A stretch of DNA of 38,900 nucleotides, from positions 1 to 38,900 of the forward strand of contig JAKAJH010000031.1 of NCBI GenBank assembly GCA_021813905.1, read 5' to 3'. The notes below the pieces were generated by a model that had not been told where the DNA came from, did no database searches, and saw nothing but the letters and a program-made list of their open reading frames with translations. Position numbers and translations under genes: made by a program. Origin of the DNA: Bacteroidota bacterium (GTDB lineage Bacteria; Bacteroidota; Ignavibacteria; UBA10030). This document shows, piece by piece, positions 16,727 to 24,652 of this stretch; the first letter of the stretch is position 1, and each line of letters opens with the position of its first letter.

Positions 16727-17938
16727 ATGGCAAATGCAACGAAGCGCACACGCGATTTCATCGCGCTGGAAGAGCAGTACGGCGCGCACAATTATCACCC
16801 GCTCGACGTCGTCGTCCACAGGGCCAAAGGCTCGTGGGTGTATGATGTGGAGGGGAAGAAGTATCTGGACTGCCTCGCCGCGTACTCCGCGGTCAATCAG
16901 GGACATTGCCATCCGGCGATCCTCAAGGCGTTCCAGGCGCAGGCGAAGAAGGTGACGCTGACCAGCCGCGCATTCCGCAACGATCAGCTTCCGCTGCTCT
17001 CCAAGAAGCTGCACGACCTGACGGGATTCGATCTCTCGCTGCCGATGAATTCCGGCGCGGAGGCGGTCGAGACCGCGATCAAGGCCGCCCGGAAATGGGG
17101 CTACACCGTCAAGGGCATTCCCGAGAATCAGGCGGAGATCATCTGCGCAGCGGACAATTTTCACGGCCGCACGACGACGATCATCAGCTTCTCCACCGAA
17201 GCGCAGTACCGCGCCGGATTCGGTCCGTTCACGCCCGGCTTCCGCATTGTGCGGTACGGCGACATCAGCGCCCTCACGTCCGCCATCAATCGGAACACGG
17301 CAGCGTTCCTCGTCGAGCCGATCCAGGGCGAGGCGGGCATCATCGTGCCGCCGGCAGGGTACCTGCGCGAAGCGGCCCGGCTGTGCAGGGAGAACAACGT
17401 TCTTCTGATCGCGGATGAGATCCAGTCGGGATTGGGACGGAGCGGAAAGCTCTTCGCGTACCAGCATGAAGGCATCTCACCCGACATGGTCATCATCGGC
17501 AAGGCGCTGGGGGGCGGGTACTATCCGATCTCCGCGGTCCTGTCGCGCAAGGAGGTGCTGGGCGTCTTCCAGCCCGGCGACCATGGCTCCACCTTCGGCG
17601 GCAATCCGCTCGCGGCCGCGACGGCATTGGCCGCGCTGGACGTGCTGCAGAAAGAGAAGCTCGTCGATCGCTCGGCACGGCTGGGCGAGTACTTCATAAA
17701 GAAGCTTCGCGCCATTCGAAGTCCCCATGTCAAGGAGGTTCGCGGCAAGGGACTGTGGATCGGGTTCGTGCTGGACATGAAGGCCCGGCCGTACTGCGAA
17801 GCGCTCATGAAAGAAGGCATCCTCTGTAAAGAGACACACGAGAACGTCATCCGGTTCGCGCCCCCGCTGGTCATCACCAAACAGGAGATCGACTGGGCGG
17901 TGAGGCGGATCGAGCGCGTCGTGAGTTCATTGGACTGA
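16727..17938 (+). CDS. rocD: Ornithine--oxo-acid aminotransferase
   Basis: This 403-residue PLP enzyme moves the delta-amino group of ornithine to 2-oxoglutarate, giving glutamate 5-semialdehyde and glutamate. The PLP lysine is K259 in IIGKALGGGYYP. D230 of LLIADEIQSGLGRSG binds the cofactor ring, NSGAEAVETAIKAARKW (108-124) is the phosphate-binding segment, and VEPIQGEAG (196-204) is conserved. The YGAHNYHPLDVV start is diagnostic for ornithine aminotransferase rather than acetylornithine aminotransferase. The gene is complete and in the middle of the three-gene operon. Pairing with ornithine carbamoyltransferase links citrulline/ornithine to the glutamate and proline pools. Confidence 0.95.
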   Translation: MANATKRTRDFIALEEQYGAHNYHPLDVVVHRAKGSWVYDVEGKKYLDCLAAYSAVNQGHCHPAILKAFQAQAKKVTLTSRAFRNDQLPLLSKKLHDLTGFDLSLPMNSGAEAVETAIKAARKWGYTVKGIPENQAEIICAADNFHGRTTTIISFSTEAQYRAGFGPFTPGFRIVRYGDISALTSAINRNTAAFLVEPIQGEAGIIVPPAGYLREAARLCRENNVLLIADEIQSGLGRSGKLFAYQHEGISPDMVIIGKALGGGYYPISAVLSRKEVLGVFQPGDHGSTFGGNPLAAATALAALDVLQKEKLVDRSARLGEYFIKKLRAIRSPHVKEVRGKGLWIGFVLDMKARPYCEALMKEGILCKETHENVIRFAPPLVITKQEIDWAVRRIERVVSSLD

Positions 17939-17963
17939 AACGTGATCCGGAAGGAGTGATTGC

Positions 17964-19292
17964 ATGAAACGCATCAACACGGTCATCGTGGGAGCTGCGG
18001 GACGCGACTTCCACAACTTCAACACGCTGTATCGCGATAACGAACAGGCGAACGTCGTGGCATTCACCGCGGCGCAGATCCCGGACATCGCCGGACGCAA
18101 GTACCCCGCCTCGCTGGCGGGCAAGTTGTATCCCAAAGGCATTCCGATCTACGAAGAGAAGAATCTCGAATCCATCATCCGCGAGCACGATGTGGAGGAT
18201 GTGGTCTTCTCGTACAGCGACGTCTCGTACAATCACGTGATGCACATCGGCGCACGCGTGACGGCGGCCGGGGCGCATTTCCGCATCCTCAGCGCCACCA
18301 AGACGATGCTGAAGAGCCGCAAGCCGGTCATTTCCGTCTGCGCGGTACGCACCGGCAGCGGCAAGAGCCAGACGTCGCGCAAGACCGCGAAGCTGCTGCA
18401 GCAGATGGGCTTCCGCGTGGCGGCCATCCGCCATCCGATGCCGTACGGCGACCTCGAGAAGCAGAAGGTGCAGCGCTTCGCCTCCCTCGAAGATCTGAAG
18501 CGCCACCACTGCACCATCGAGGAGATGGAGGAGTACGAGCCGCACATCGTCAACGGCATCATTATCTACGCCGGCGTCGATTACGCGGCAATCCTCGAGC
18601 AGGCGGAGAAGGATGCGGACATCATCATCTGGGACGGCGGAAACAACGACCTTCCGTTCTACCGTCCCGACCTGCACATCGTGGTGGCCGATCCGCTGCG
18701 CGTCGGCAACGAGCTGGCGTACTATCCCGGCGAGGCGAATCTCCGGCTGGCGGATGTTGTGATCATCAACAAGATCGACTCGGCGACGCCGGACCAGATC
18801 AACCGGCTCCGGTCGAACATCCGTTCGGTCAACGCGCGGGCGCGCATCATCGACGCGGCCTCGCCGCTGAAGCTTGAGCACGCCGACCAGATCGCGGGCA
18901 AGACGGTGCTGGTGATCGAAGACGGGCCGACGCTGACGCACGGCGAGATGTCCATCGGCGCGGGAACGGTCGCCGCGCAGAAATACGGCGCCGCCCAGCT
19001 GATCGATCCGCGGCCGTACGTGACGGGCGAGATCAAGCGGACGTTCGAGACCTATCCGAAGATCGGCGTCCTGCTCCCCGCGATGGGGTACAGCCCGAAG
19101 CAGATCAAGGACCTTGAGGCCACGATCAATCGCGTCCCGGCCGACGCGGTCATCATCGGAACACCCATCGATCTGAAGCGGATCGTGAAGATCCGCAAGC
19201 CGGCGTATCGCGTCACGTATGAGCTGGAAGAGATCGGCGAGCCGAACCTGACGACGGTTCTCTCCGAGTTCGCGAAGAACCACAAGAAGTGA
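17964..19292 (+). CDS. COG2403 P-loop protein (annotated as cyclic 2,3-diphosphoglycerate synthetase family)
   Basis: This 442-residue protein has an N-terminal Rossmann-like region (VIVGAAGRDFHNFN at 7-20). A P-loop NTPase domain follows: RTGSGKSQ at 129-136, WDGGNND at 223-229 and NKID at 269-272. The family (COG2403, predicted GTPase) includes archaeal cyclic 2,3-diphosphoglycerate synthetase, and databases often carry that name over. A thermoprotectant synthase is unlikely to be its job here, because the gene is the third member of an argF-rocD operon with a 25-base gap and an AAGGAG site. A role in carbamoyl phosphate, carbamate or ornithine metabolism is a plausible inference. The family assignment is firm; the reaction is not. 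A strong terminator follows 25 bases later. Confidence 0.85.
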   Translation: MKRINTVIVGAAGRDFHNFNTLYRDNEQANVVAFTAAQIPDIAGRKYPASLAGKLYPKGIPIYEEKNLESIIREHDVEDVVFSYSDVSYNHVMHIGARVTAAGAHFRILSATKTMLKSRKPVISVCAVRTGSGKSQTSRKTAKLLQQMGFRVAAIRHPMPYGDLEKQKVQRFASLEDLKRHHCTIEEMEEYEPHIVNGIIIYAGVDYAAILEQAEKDADIIIWDGGNNDLPFYRPDLHIVVADPLRVGNELAYYPGEANLRLADVVIINKIDSATPDQINRLRSNIRSVNARARIIDAASPLKLEHADQIAGKTVLVIEDGPTLTHGEMSIGAGTVAAQKYGAAQLIDPRPYVTGEIKRTFETYPKIGVLLPAMGYSPKQIKDLEATINRVPADAVIIGTPIDLKRIVKIRKPAYRVTYELEEIGEPNLTTVLSEFAKNHKK

Positions 19293-19317
19293 CGGACCTG
19301 CATCACCGTTTTGCGGA

Positions 19318-19348
19318 GCCCCGTGAGGACATCACGGGGCTTCTTGTT
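19318..19348 (+). terminator. Rho-independent terminator of the argF-rocD operon
   Basis: The perfect 9-base stem GCCCCGTGA / TCACGGGGC has the loop GGACA and is followed by TTCTTGTT. It starts 26 bases after the stop of the COG2403 gene. Confidence 0.85.
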
Positions 19349-19638
19349 GCAACGACCGAATCTCCCCTGCGGCACGAGCCTCAGGGGAGAACCATCACGG
19401 ACCATCGCCCGATCGAAGAGTCATGGTGAGCGTAGTCGAACCATGCAGTCCGGAGATATCGCCAGACCACCCAGCGACATAGTTTGCGACACGAAGTCAG
19501 ACCCACACCGACTGTCCAACGAGATGAGCTTTCAAGTATTCCGCGTCACTGAGAGCCCGCCCGACTGGAGGTTGTTCACTTTTGCAGATGGGCGAGTTTG
19601 AACGGATATCTGGTTAAAAGAACCGAGAAGGCGAACGT
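19349..19638. other. Spacer between terminator and GIY-YIG pseudogene
   Basis: No protein-like frame is visible in these 290 bases. The one recognisable element is the inverted copy of the GGTTCGAC..GCTCACC palindrome at 19422-19445. Confidence 0.45.
19422..19445 (-). repeat. Dispersed GGTTCGAC..GCTCACC palindrome, inverted copy
   Basis: Read on the minus strand this is CATGGTTCGAC-TACG-CTCACCATG. It has the same core as the heads of the repeats at 11169 and 11302, with CATGG/CCATG arms in place of GTGGT/ACCAC. The tail found at the other two copies is absent. Confidence 0.6.
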
Positions 19639-19965
19639 GTGAAAAAGGGGCGGGTATCTATTCTGCGCGGTTCGGACAATTCCTACTACACGGGTGCATC
19701 CAGCGATCTCGAGCGTCGACTTCCAGAGCATCAATCTCGAGCTTGTGGCGGATACACTGCAACCCGCCGACCTGTTTGAATTTTGTGGTCGGATGAATTT
19801 GCGGATATCGCGGACGCGATCGAGGCCGAGAGACGGATTAAGAAGTGGACGCGCGCAACGAAGGAAGCTCTCATACGAGGGGATTTCGAAATGCTCCACG
19901 AGCTCGCTCAGTGCCGCAATGAGACACATCATGCAAAGCATATAGCGAGTTCACATCACGGGTGA
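19639..19965 (+). pseudogene. GIY-YIG nuclease family gene with premature stop
   Basis: From GTG 19639 the frame reads as a UPF0213/YhbQ-like GIY-YIG protein: VSILRGSDNSYYTGASSDLERRL, then GGYTATRRPV. A TGA stop (19777-19779) follows. The same frame then resumes exactly where the family continues (LWSDEFADIADAIEAERRIKKW, GDFEMLHELAQCRNETHH) and ends at 19965. The only reading-frame lesion is that stop. Two otherwise conserved positions are also changed: the family's VYIL is VSIL, losing the first motif tyrosine, and the G-C-T after YYTG is altered. Together these indicate a decaying gene. Single-domain GIY-YIG proteins of about 90-110 residues are widespread and of uncertain role. Stop-codon readthrough is possible but unlikely given the other losses. 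Confidence 0.9.
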
Positions 19966-20158
19966 CGCCGGTTCCTCTCGACCCTGTGATACCAGGCCTT
20001 TCGCCGTCTATTCGTCATTCGTAACCGACAATTCATAATTCCCTCTTCCCCTCCCCCGTACGCGCAACATCTCACATCCTCCTCCGTCCTAATACAATCA
20101 CATCCAACGGAAGGTCTCATCCCTTCCCATCACGCCACCAGTGAAGGAGTCCGCTATC

Positions 20159-21802
20159 ATGATTCGTCGCTTATCTACCGCCTTCATGATCGCCCTGGCT
20201 GTATCCATCCAATTGCCCGCGCAGCAATCCATGGAACCGCTCGACACCGCAGCGATCGCGCAGATCAAGGCGGACGGGTTTGAGCATTCGCACGCCATGG
20301 AGCTCCTTCATACGCTCAGCGACGTGTACGGTCCGCGGCTGAACTGGTCGCCTGAGTACCGTGACGCCGCCGAATGGGCAATGAAAACGCTTCGCGCCTG
20401 GGGCGTGGAGAACGTCCACACCGAGAATATCGGTCCCGTCGGAAGAGGCTGGACGCTCAAACGTTTCACAGCGCAGGTGCTCGAGCCGCGCGCGTTCCCG
20501 CTCATCGCCTGGCCGAAGGCGTGGTCCCCCTCCACACGCGGCACCGTGCGTGGAGACGTCATCTATCTCGACGCGAAGACCGATGCCGATCTGGAGAAGT
20601 ACCACGGCAAGCTCAAGAATGCCATCGTACTCGCTGTGGAGCCGATCGAGATCCATCCCCACTTCACCGCCGATGCGGAACGTCTCTCGGATGCCGACCT
20701 GATGAAGCTCGCCAATGCCGGTCCGCCGATGCCGCGGCAGCGGCGAGGCCGATATGCGGACACATCGTTCTTCCGGCGTTATCGCGAACGTGCCCTCTTC
20801 AATGCAAAGAAGGCCGAGTTCTGTATGAAGGAAGGGGCAGCCGTGATCCTCGATGCAGGACGCGGCGACGACGGCACGCTCGGCGTTGCGCAGGCAACGG
20901 TGCCCCAGCCTCCGCCGGCTCCCGGCGAGCGGATGGGCGCCCGAGTGAACGCATACGACCCCGATGCGCCAAAGATCCTTCCGCAGATCACTCTCGCCGC
21001 CGAGCATTACAATCGCCTGGTGCGGATGCTGCAGGCGGGCGAGCATGTGCGCATGGAGATCGACCTGGGCGTGGAATTCACCGAGGCTGATTCCAGCTTC
21101 AACGTCATCGGCGAGATCCCCGGCACAGATCTGAAGGATGAAGTGGTTCTGATCGGCGGGCATTTCGATTCGTGGCAGGCAGCGACCGGCGGAACGGACA
21201 ATGCCACCGGCGTGACCACCGTGATGGAGACGGCCCGCATCCTGAAGACGCTTGGCATCAGGCCGCGACGCACCATCCGGTTCGCGCTCTGGGGCGGTGA
21301 GGAACAGGGATTGTACGGCTCACGCGGCTATGTGAGCCGGCACCTCGCGGAACGCGAAGGGACTGCCGGCGCCATGATGTTCGGCGCGCCGGCCGGACCG
21401 ATCAGGAAATTGCCGGAGTACGATCGCTTCAGCGTGTACCTGAACTACGACAACGGCGCCGGCCGCGTTCGCGGCATCTACCTGCAGGGGAATGAGGCGG
21501 CCCGCACGATCTTCCGCGCCTGGTTCACTCAGTTCGGCGATTCGTTGGCGCAGACCATCTCGCTGAGCAATACCGGCGGAACGGATCACCAGTCGTTCGA
21601 CGCCGTCGGTCTGCCGGGATTCCAGTTCATCCAGGATCCGCTGGACTATGACGTGCGGACGCATCACACGAACATGGACTTTTCCGACCGCGTGCCGGAG
21701 GAAGATCTGAAGCAATCCTGCGTTGTCATGGCGGTCTTTGCGTACAACGCGGCCATGCGGGACGCGATGTTCCCCCGCAAGCCGATGCCGGCCGGGCGTT
21801 AG
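20159..21802 (+). CDS. Exported M28 family zinc peptidase
   Basis: This 547-residue peptidase is exported, with a signal peptide of about 22 residues ending LPAQ. A protease-associated-type insert lies between about 100 and 300, before the catalytic domain. The M28 metal ligands are visible: H335 and D337 in IGGHFDSW, D347 in GTDNATG, E381/E382 in WGGEEQG, and the late D and H in GGTDHQSFD and VRTHHTNMD. It probably releases N-terminal residues from peptides in the periplasm or outside the cell. The ATG at 20159 is chosen because AAGGAG (20144-20149) lies nine bases upstream; the in-frame GTG at 20141 would place that site inside the gene. It is a single gene, followed by a terminator facing the minus-strand cluster. 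Confidence 0.9.
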   Translation: MIRRLSTAFMIALAVSIQLPAQQSMEPLDTAAIAQIKADGFEHSHAMELLHTLSDVYGPRLNWSPEYRDAAEWAMKTLRAWGVENVHTENIGPVGRGWTLKRFTAQVLEPRAFPLIAWPKAWSPSTRGTVRGDVIYLDAKTDADLEKYHGKLKNAIVLAVEPIEIHPHFTADAERLSDADLMKLANAGPPMPRQRRGRYADTSFFRRYRERALFNAKKAEFCMKEGAAVILDAGRGDDGTLGVAQATVPQPPPAPGERMGARVNAYDPDAPKILPQITLAAEHYNRLVRMLQAGEHVRMEIDLGVEFTEADSSFNVIGEIPGTDLKDEVVLIGGHFDSWQAATGGTDNATGVTTVMETARILKTLGIRPRRTIRFALWGGEEQGLYGSRGYVSRHLAEREGTAGAMMFGAPAGPIRKLPEYDRFSVYLNYDNGAGRVRGIYLQGNEAARTIFRAWFTQFGDSLAQTISLSNTGGTDHQSFDAVGLPGFQFIQDPLDYDVRTHHTNMDFSDRVPEEDLKQSCVVMAVFAYNAAMRDAMFPRKPMPAGR

Positions 21803-21824
21803 AACAGCCGGTCAACACAATCGA

Positions 21825-21867
21825 CGGCTTCCTGCCGATTTCCCGGCGGGGAGCCGTTGTTGTTTTT
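21825..21867 (+). terminator. Terminator between converging transcription units
   Basis: CGGCTTCCTGCCG (21825-21837) pairs with CGGCGGGGAGCCG (21844-21856), 13 base pairs including two G-U, with loop ATTTCC, then TTGTTGTTTTT. It serves the M28 gene and sits just past the end of the minus-strand cluster. Confidence 0.8.
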
Positions 21868-21883
21868 GGGGGAAGAACAGCGA

Positions 21884-22615
21884 TCAGGCCGGGCGTTCGA
21901 CGACGGCGATCAGTGACAAGCCGAACGGGAACCGCAGGAAGCGGAGAAAGAATCGCTCCGAGGCAAAGAGCATGCGGAGGATGGCGTTGACCGGCGCCGG
22001 AGGAACCGACAGCCCCGCGACGGACGTGCTGTGCAGAAATCCCGCCGCCAGACGCTGGACGAGCGCCAGGGGAAAGAGGATCGTGTTGTAGGAGGAAAGC
22101 GACCGGATCCGGAAGCCCGCCCGGGTCAACGATGACCGGAATGTTGTTGCGGTGTACCGCCGGCGGTGGTGATTCGCTTCATCGTGATGCGTCCACATCC
22201 ACGGATAGGCCGGGACCGTCACGATCACCGCTCCTCCCGGCTTCACCAGGTCCCCCGCCTCCCGCAGCAACGCCGCGTCGTCGTCCACGTGCTCGATCAC
22301 GTCGAGCAGGAGCGCCAGGTCGAACGGACGGTCGCGGAACGGCAGGTCGGCCAGCGTACCGCAGTGCACCTTCTTCAATCCGCGCCTGCAGCAGTGTTCG
22401 ATGGCCAGCGGAGACATGTCCGTCCCCACGACGTCATACCGGCCGCTCAGAGACGCCAGCATTCCTCCCGTTCCGCATCCGATATCCAGTATCGACGCGC
22501 CCGGAAAGAGCTGCAGGTCGTGCTCGATGACATCCTGCACGATCCGCCGCCGGGCCACGAACCACCAATGGCGGTCCTCGATCTCCGCAAAGGCCCGGTA
22601 GAGCGCTTCATCCAT
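21884..22615 (-). CDS. Class I SAM-dependent methyltransferase
   Basis: This 243-residue protein has the SAM-binding motif SILDIGCGTGG near residues 41-51, a VVGTDMSPLAIE acidic strand, LDVIEHVDDDAALL and a KPGGAVIVTVPAY strand. The HHRRRYTATTFRSSL segment after this core is typical of methyltransferases in polysaccharide and lipid clusters. A mildly hydrophobic C-terminal stretch (about 175-200) may contact the membrane. It is the last gene of the minus-strand cluster. Its ATG overlaps the TGA of the GT2 gene by one base (TGATG), so the two are translationally coupled. The acceptor is unknown; a sugar or lipid-linked intermediate is likely from context. Confidence 0.85.
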   Translation of the reverse strand: MDEALYRAFAEIEDRHWWFVARRRIVQDVIEHDLQLFPGASILDIGCGTGGMLASLSGRYDVVGTDMSPLAIEHCCRRGLKKVHCGTLADLPFRDRPFDLALLLDVIEHVDDDAALLREAGDLVKPGGAVIVTVPAYPWMWTHHDEANHHRRRYTATTFRSSLTRAGFRIRSLSSYNTILFPLALVQRLAAGFLHSTSVAGLSVPPAPVNAILRMLFASERFFLRFLRFPFGLSLIAVVERPA

Positions 22616-23328
22616 CAGTACGCGCCCTTCCGGAAATTCCGCCGCACCCGGATGAGTCCCTTCACGTCGTCCATTGCCGTGCGTACGATCTTCACGCGCG
22701 AATCGAGATCTTCGATCCAGCTCACCGGCAGATCGAAGATACGGTAGCCGAGCTTCTCCGCAATCACCAGCAGCTCCGTATCAAAGAACCACCCTGTATC
22801 CTCCGTCTTCGGCAGCAGATCCTGCGCAGCCTCCTTGGTGATCGCCTTGAAGCCGCATTGCGCGTCGGAGAACTTCGTCAGGAAGAACGACTTGACCAGA
22901 ATATTGTATCCGCGCGAGACGAATTCCCTCTTGAAGCTTCGCCTCGTCGTGGAGGCTTTCAGCAGGCGCGAGCCGATGCCGATGTCGAATCCCCCGCTGA
23001 TCAGCGCCTCGACAAGCGGCGGGAATGCGTACAGGTTGCTCGACAGGTCGACATCCATGTAGCTGAGAATATCGGCGGAACTCTCGGTCCAGACCTTCCG
23101 CAGGGCGCGCCCCCGTCCCTTCTGGTCGAGATGCACCACGCGAACGTTCGGATACTGCGCCGCCAGTCCGTTCGCGACCTCCAGCGTCCGGTCGATGGAC
23201 GCGTTGTTCGCGATGACGATCTCCCACGTGAACCGCCCATGCGCCGTCAGGAACTCATGCAGCGTCGCGATGCTCGACGGAAGGATCTTCTCTTCGTTGT
23301 AGACCGGAATGGTGACGTTGACCAGCAT
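22615..23328 (-). CDS. Family 2 glycosyltransferase (DPM1/GtrB-like)
   Basis: This 237-residue GT-A enzyme resembles dolichyl/undecaprenyl-phosphate sugar transferases. It begins VNVTIPVYNEEKILP (3-17), then VIANNASIDRTLEVA. The metal/UDP-binding DVD lies at 92-94 in YMDVDLSS, and DAQCGFKAI is at about 156-164. No C-terminal membrane helices are present. It likely transfers a sugar to a polyprenyl phosphate, supplying the GT39-like enzyme encoded directly upstream, which uses such donors. The ATG at 23328 is preferred because it starts the conserved fold and follows the upstream stop by four bases; an upstream extension to 23382 has no homology-like sequence. Confidence 0.9.
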   Translation of the reverse strand: MLVNVTIPVYNEEKILPSSIATLHEFLTAHGRFTWEIVIANNASIDRTLEVANGLAAQYPNVRVVHLDQKGRGRALRKVWTESSADILSYMDVDLSSNLYAFPPLVEALISGGFDIGIGSRLLKASTTRRSFKREFVSRGYNILVKSFFLTKFSDAQCGFKAITKEAAQDLLPKTEDTGWFFDTELLVIAEKLGYRIFDLPVSWIEDLDSRVKIVRTAMDDVKGLIRVRRNFRKGAY

Positions 23329-23332
23329 CGTG

Positions 23333-24652
23333 CTATACCTTTTGTCGTCGTGTGCGAAGATCGTCGAACGCCTGCACCGCAAGCAGAACGACCATCGGAA
23401 TCACCGGATAGAAGTACCGCGGCTCGGCGTTCGTCGGAATGTGCACTGCAACATAGTAAAATATGATCAGTCCCGGAATCCATACCCATCGGTCCGATCG
23501 TCGACGGAGAAGCACCATCACCGCCACGATCAGGGAGCCGTATTGCAGAAGAATCAGGAGTCCGCGAATGCCGGCGGCGAACGGATGCTCCCGCAGGAAG
23601 GAGACCACGGTTCCGCCCGGCGTTTCATCCAGATAGTCCTTCAGTGAGAGCGCATAGCGCCGCGTCAGGATCCAGTCCGGGGTCAGCAGCACGGGAACGC
23701 GTCGGGCCATCAGCGTGGCATACCAGCCCGGATGCTCACGAATGATCCGCAGCGCCTCACGAAACCGAGTCCGGTCGCGCTCGATCCCGTTCGGATATGC
23801 CCACGAGCGGTATCCTTCCCGCTCGGTCATCCGCACGTCGCCGTAGACCGTGCCGAGCGTGTCGCCGAACTGGCTGATGCCCTCCCACATGCTGATTCCA
23901 TTGCCAAGTCCCAGCAGAAGGACCGCACCATCCGTCACACGGTAGTTCCGCCCTGTCTGTATGCCGACGACAACGGCCGCCCCGACGACAAACGATGCGG
24001 TTGCGTTGAGCAGAGCGCGTCGATCCCACGACTGCAGCGCAAGTCCGGCAAGAAGGAAAAGCGGGAGAAACAGAATGTCCGGCCGCATCATCAGTCCTGC
24101 GCCGAACGCGAGCCCGGACGCCAGTGCCCACCGGGCCGGTCGTTGCGGATCCAGCGCCTTCAGCGCGAGCCACACCGTCAGGAGCAAGAAGAAAGACATG
24201 ACCGCATCGGGGAGAAGCGTGATTTCGAACCGCGCACTCAGGGGCCACGCGGCATACACGAGACCCGCGCGGAATGCGGTTGCCTCTGATGCAAGCCGCG
24301 AGCCGATGCGATACAGAAGCACTGCCGACAGCGCACCAAGGATCGCGTGGAGGATTTGCACCAGAACCGGCGATGCGCTGAGGACGGAGGGAATGAGCAT
24401 CAGCAGCACATAGCCAAGCGGACGGTCGATGAACGGCACGTATGCCCACTGCGGAGTGCCGACGGCGATCGGCGCCAGATCGACATAAACGCTGAATCCC
24501 TTTCCATTCAGCACGTTGTGGACGACATCGAGGTAGCTGACGGAGATCCCGGAGTAGTAGTCCGGTCCGGGAAAGACCGCCACCATGATCAGCCGCAGCG
24601 CAAGCGCCACGCCGGCGACCATCAGCACGCGCCTATCGGCCGTCCGATTCAC
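23333..24652 (-). CDS. Family 39-like membrane glycosyltransferase
   Basis: This 439-residue GT-C type membrane enzyme has about ten hydrophobic helices. Its first helix (residues 10-27) is followed by an acidic periplasmic loop (GPDYYSG). The RPLGYVLLMLIPS, FRAGLVYAAWPLSARFEITLLPDAVMSFFLLL and MMRPDILFLPLFLL segments are typical of ArnT/PMT-like glycosyltransferases, which move a sugar from a polyprenyl phosphate onto an acceptor at the outer face of the inner membrane. The GTG at 24652 is chosen because GGAG lies eight bases before it. It overlaps the end of the heparinase-like gene by 20 bases. It is paired with the GT2 gene, which could make its donor. Confidence 0.8.
   Translation of the reverse strand: MNRTADRRVLMVAGVALALRLIMVAVFPGPDYYSGISVSYLDVVHNVLNGKGFSVYVDLAPIAVGTPQWAYVPFIDRPLGYVLLMLIPSVLSASPVLVQILHAILGALSAVLLYRIGSRLASEATAFRAGLVYAAWPLSARFEITLLPDAVMSFFLLLTVWLALKALDPQRPARWALASGLAFGAGLMMRPDILFLPLFLLAGLALQSWDRRALLNATASFVVGAAVVVGIQTGRNYRVTDGAVLLLGLGNGISMWEGISQFGDTLGTVYGDVRMTEREGYRSWAYPNGIERDRTRFREALRIIREHPGWYATLMARRVPVLLTPDWILTRRYALSLKDYLDETPGGTVVSFLREHPFAAGIRGLLILLQYGSLIVAVMVLLRRRSDRWVWIPGLIIFYYVAVHIPTNAEPRYFYPVIPMVVLLAVQAFDDLRTRRQKV

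Noticed and set aside
15749-17467. 572-codon open frame on the minus strand
   Set aside because: It is antisense to argF and rocD, which are unmistakable; its Arg/Val/Leu/His-rich translation is typical of a G+C-rich shadow frame.
17874-19283. 469-codon open frame on the minus strand
   Set aside because: It is antisense to the COG2403 gene and has no family-like motifs.
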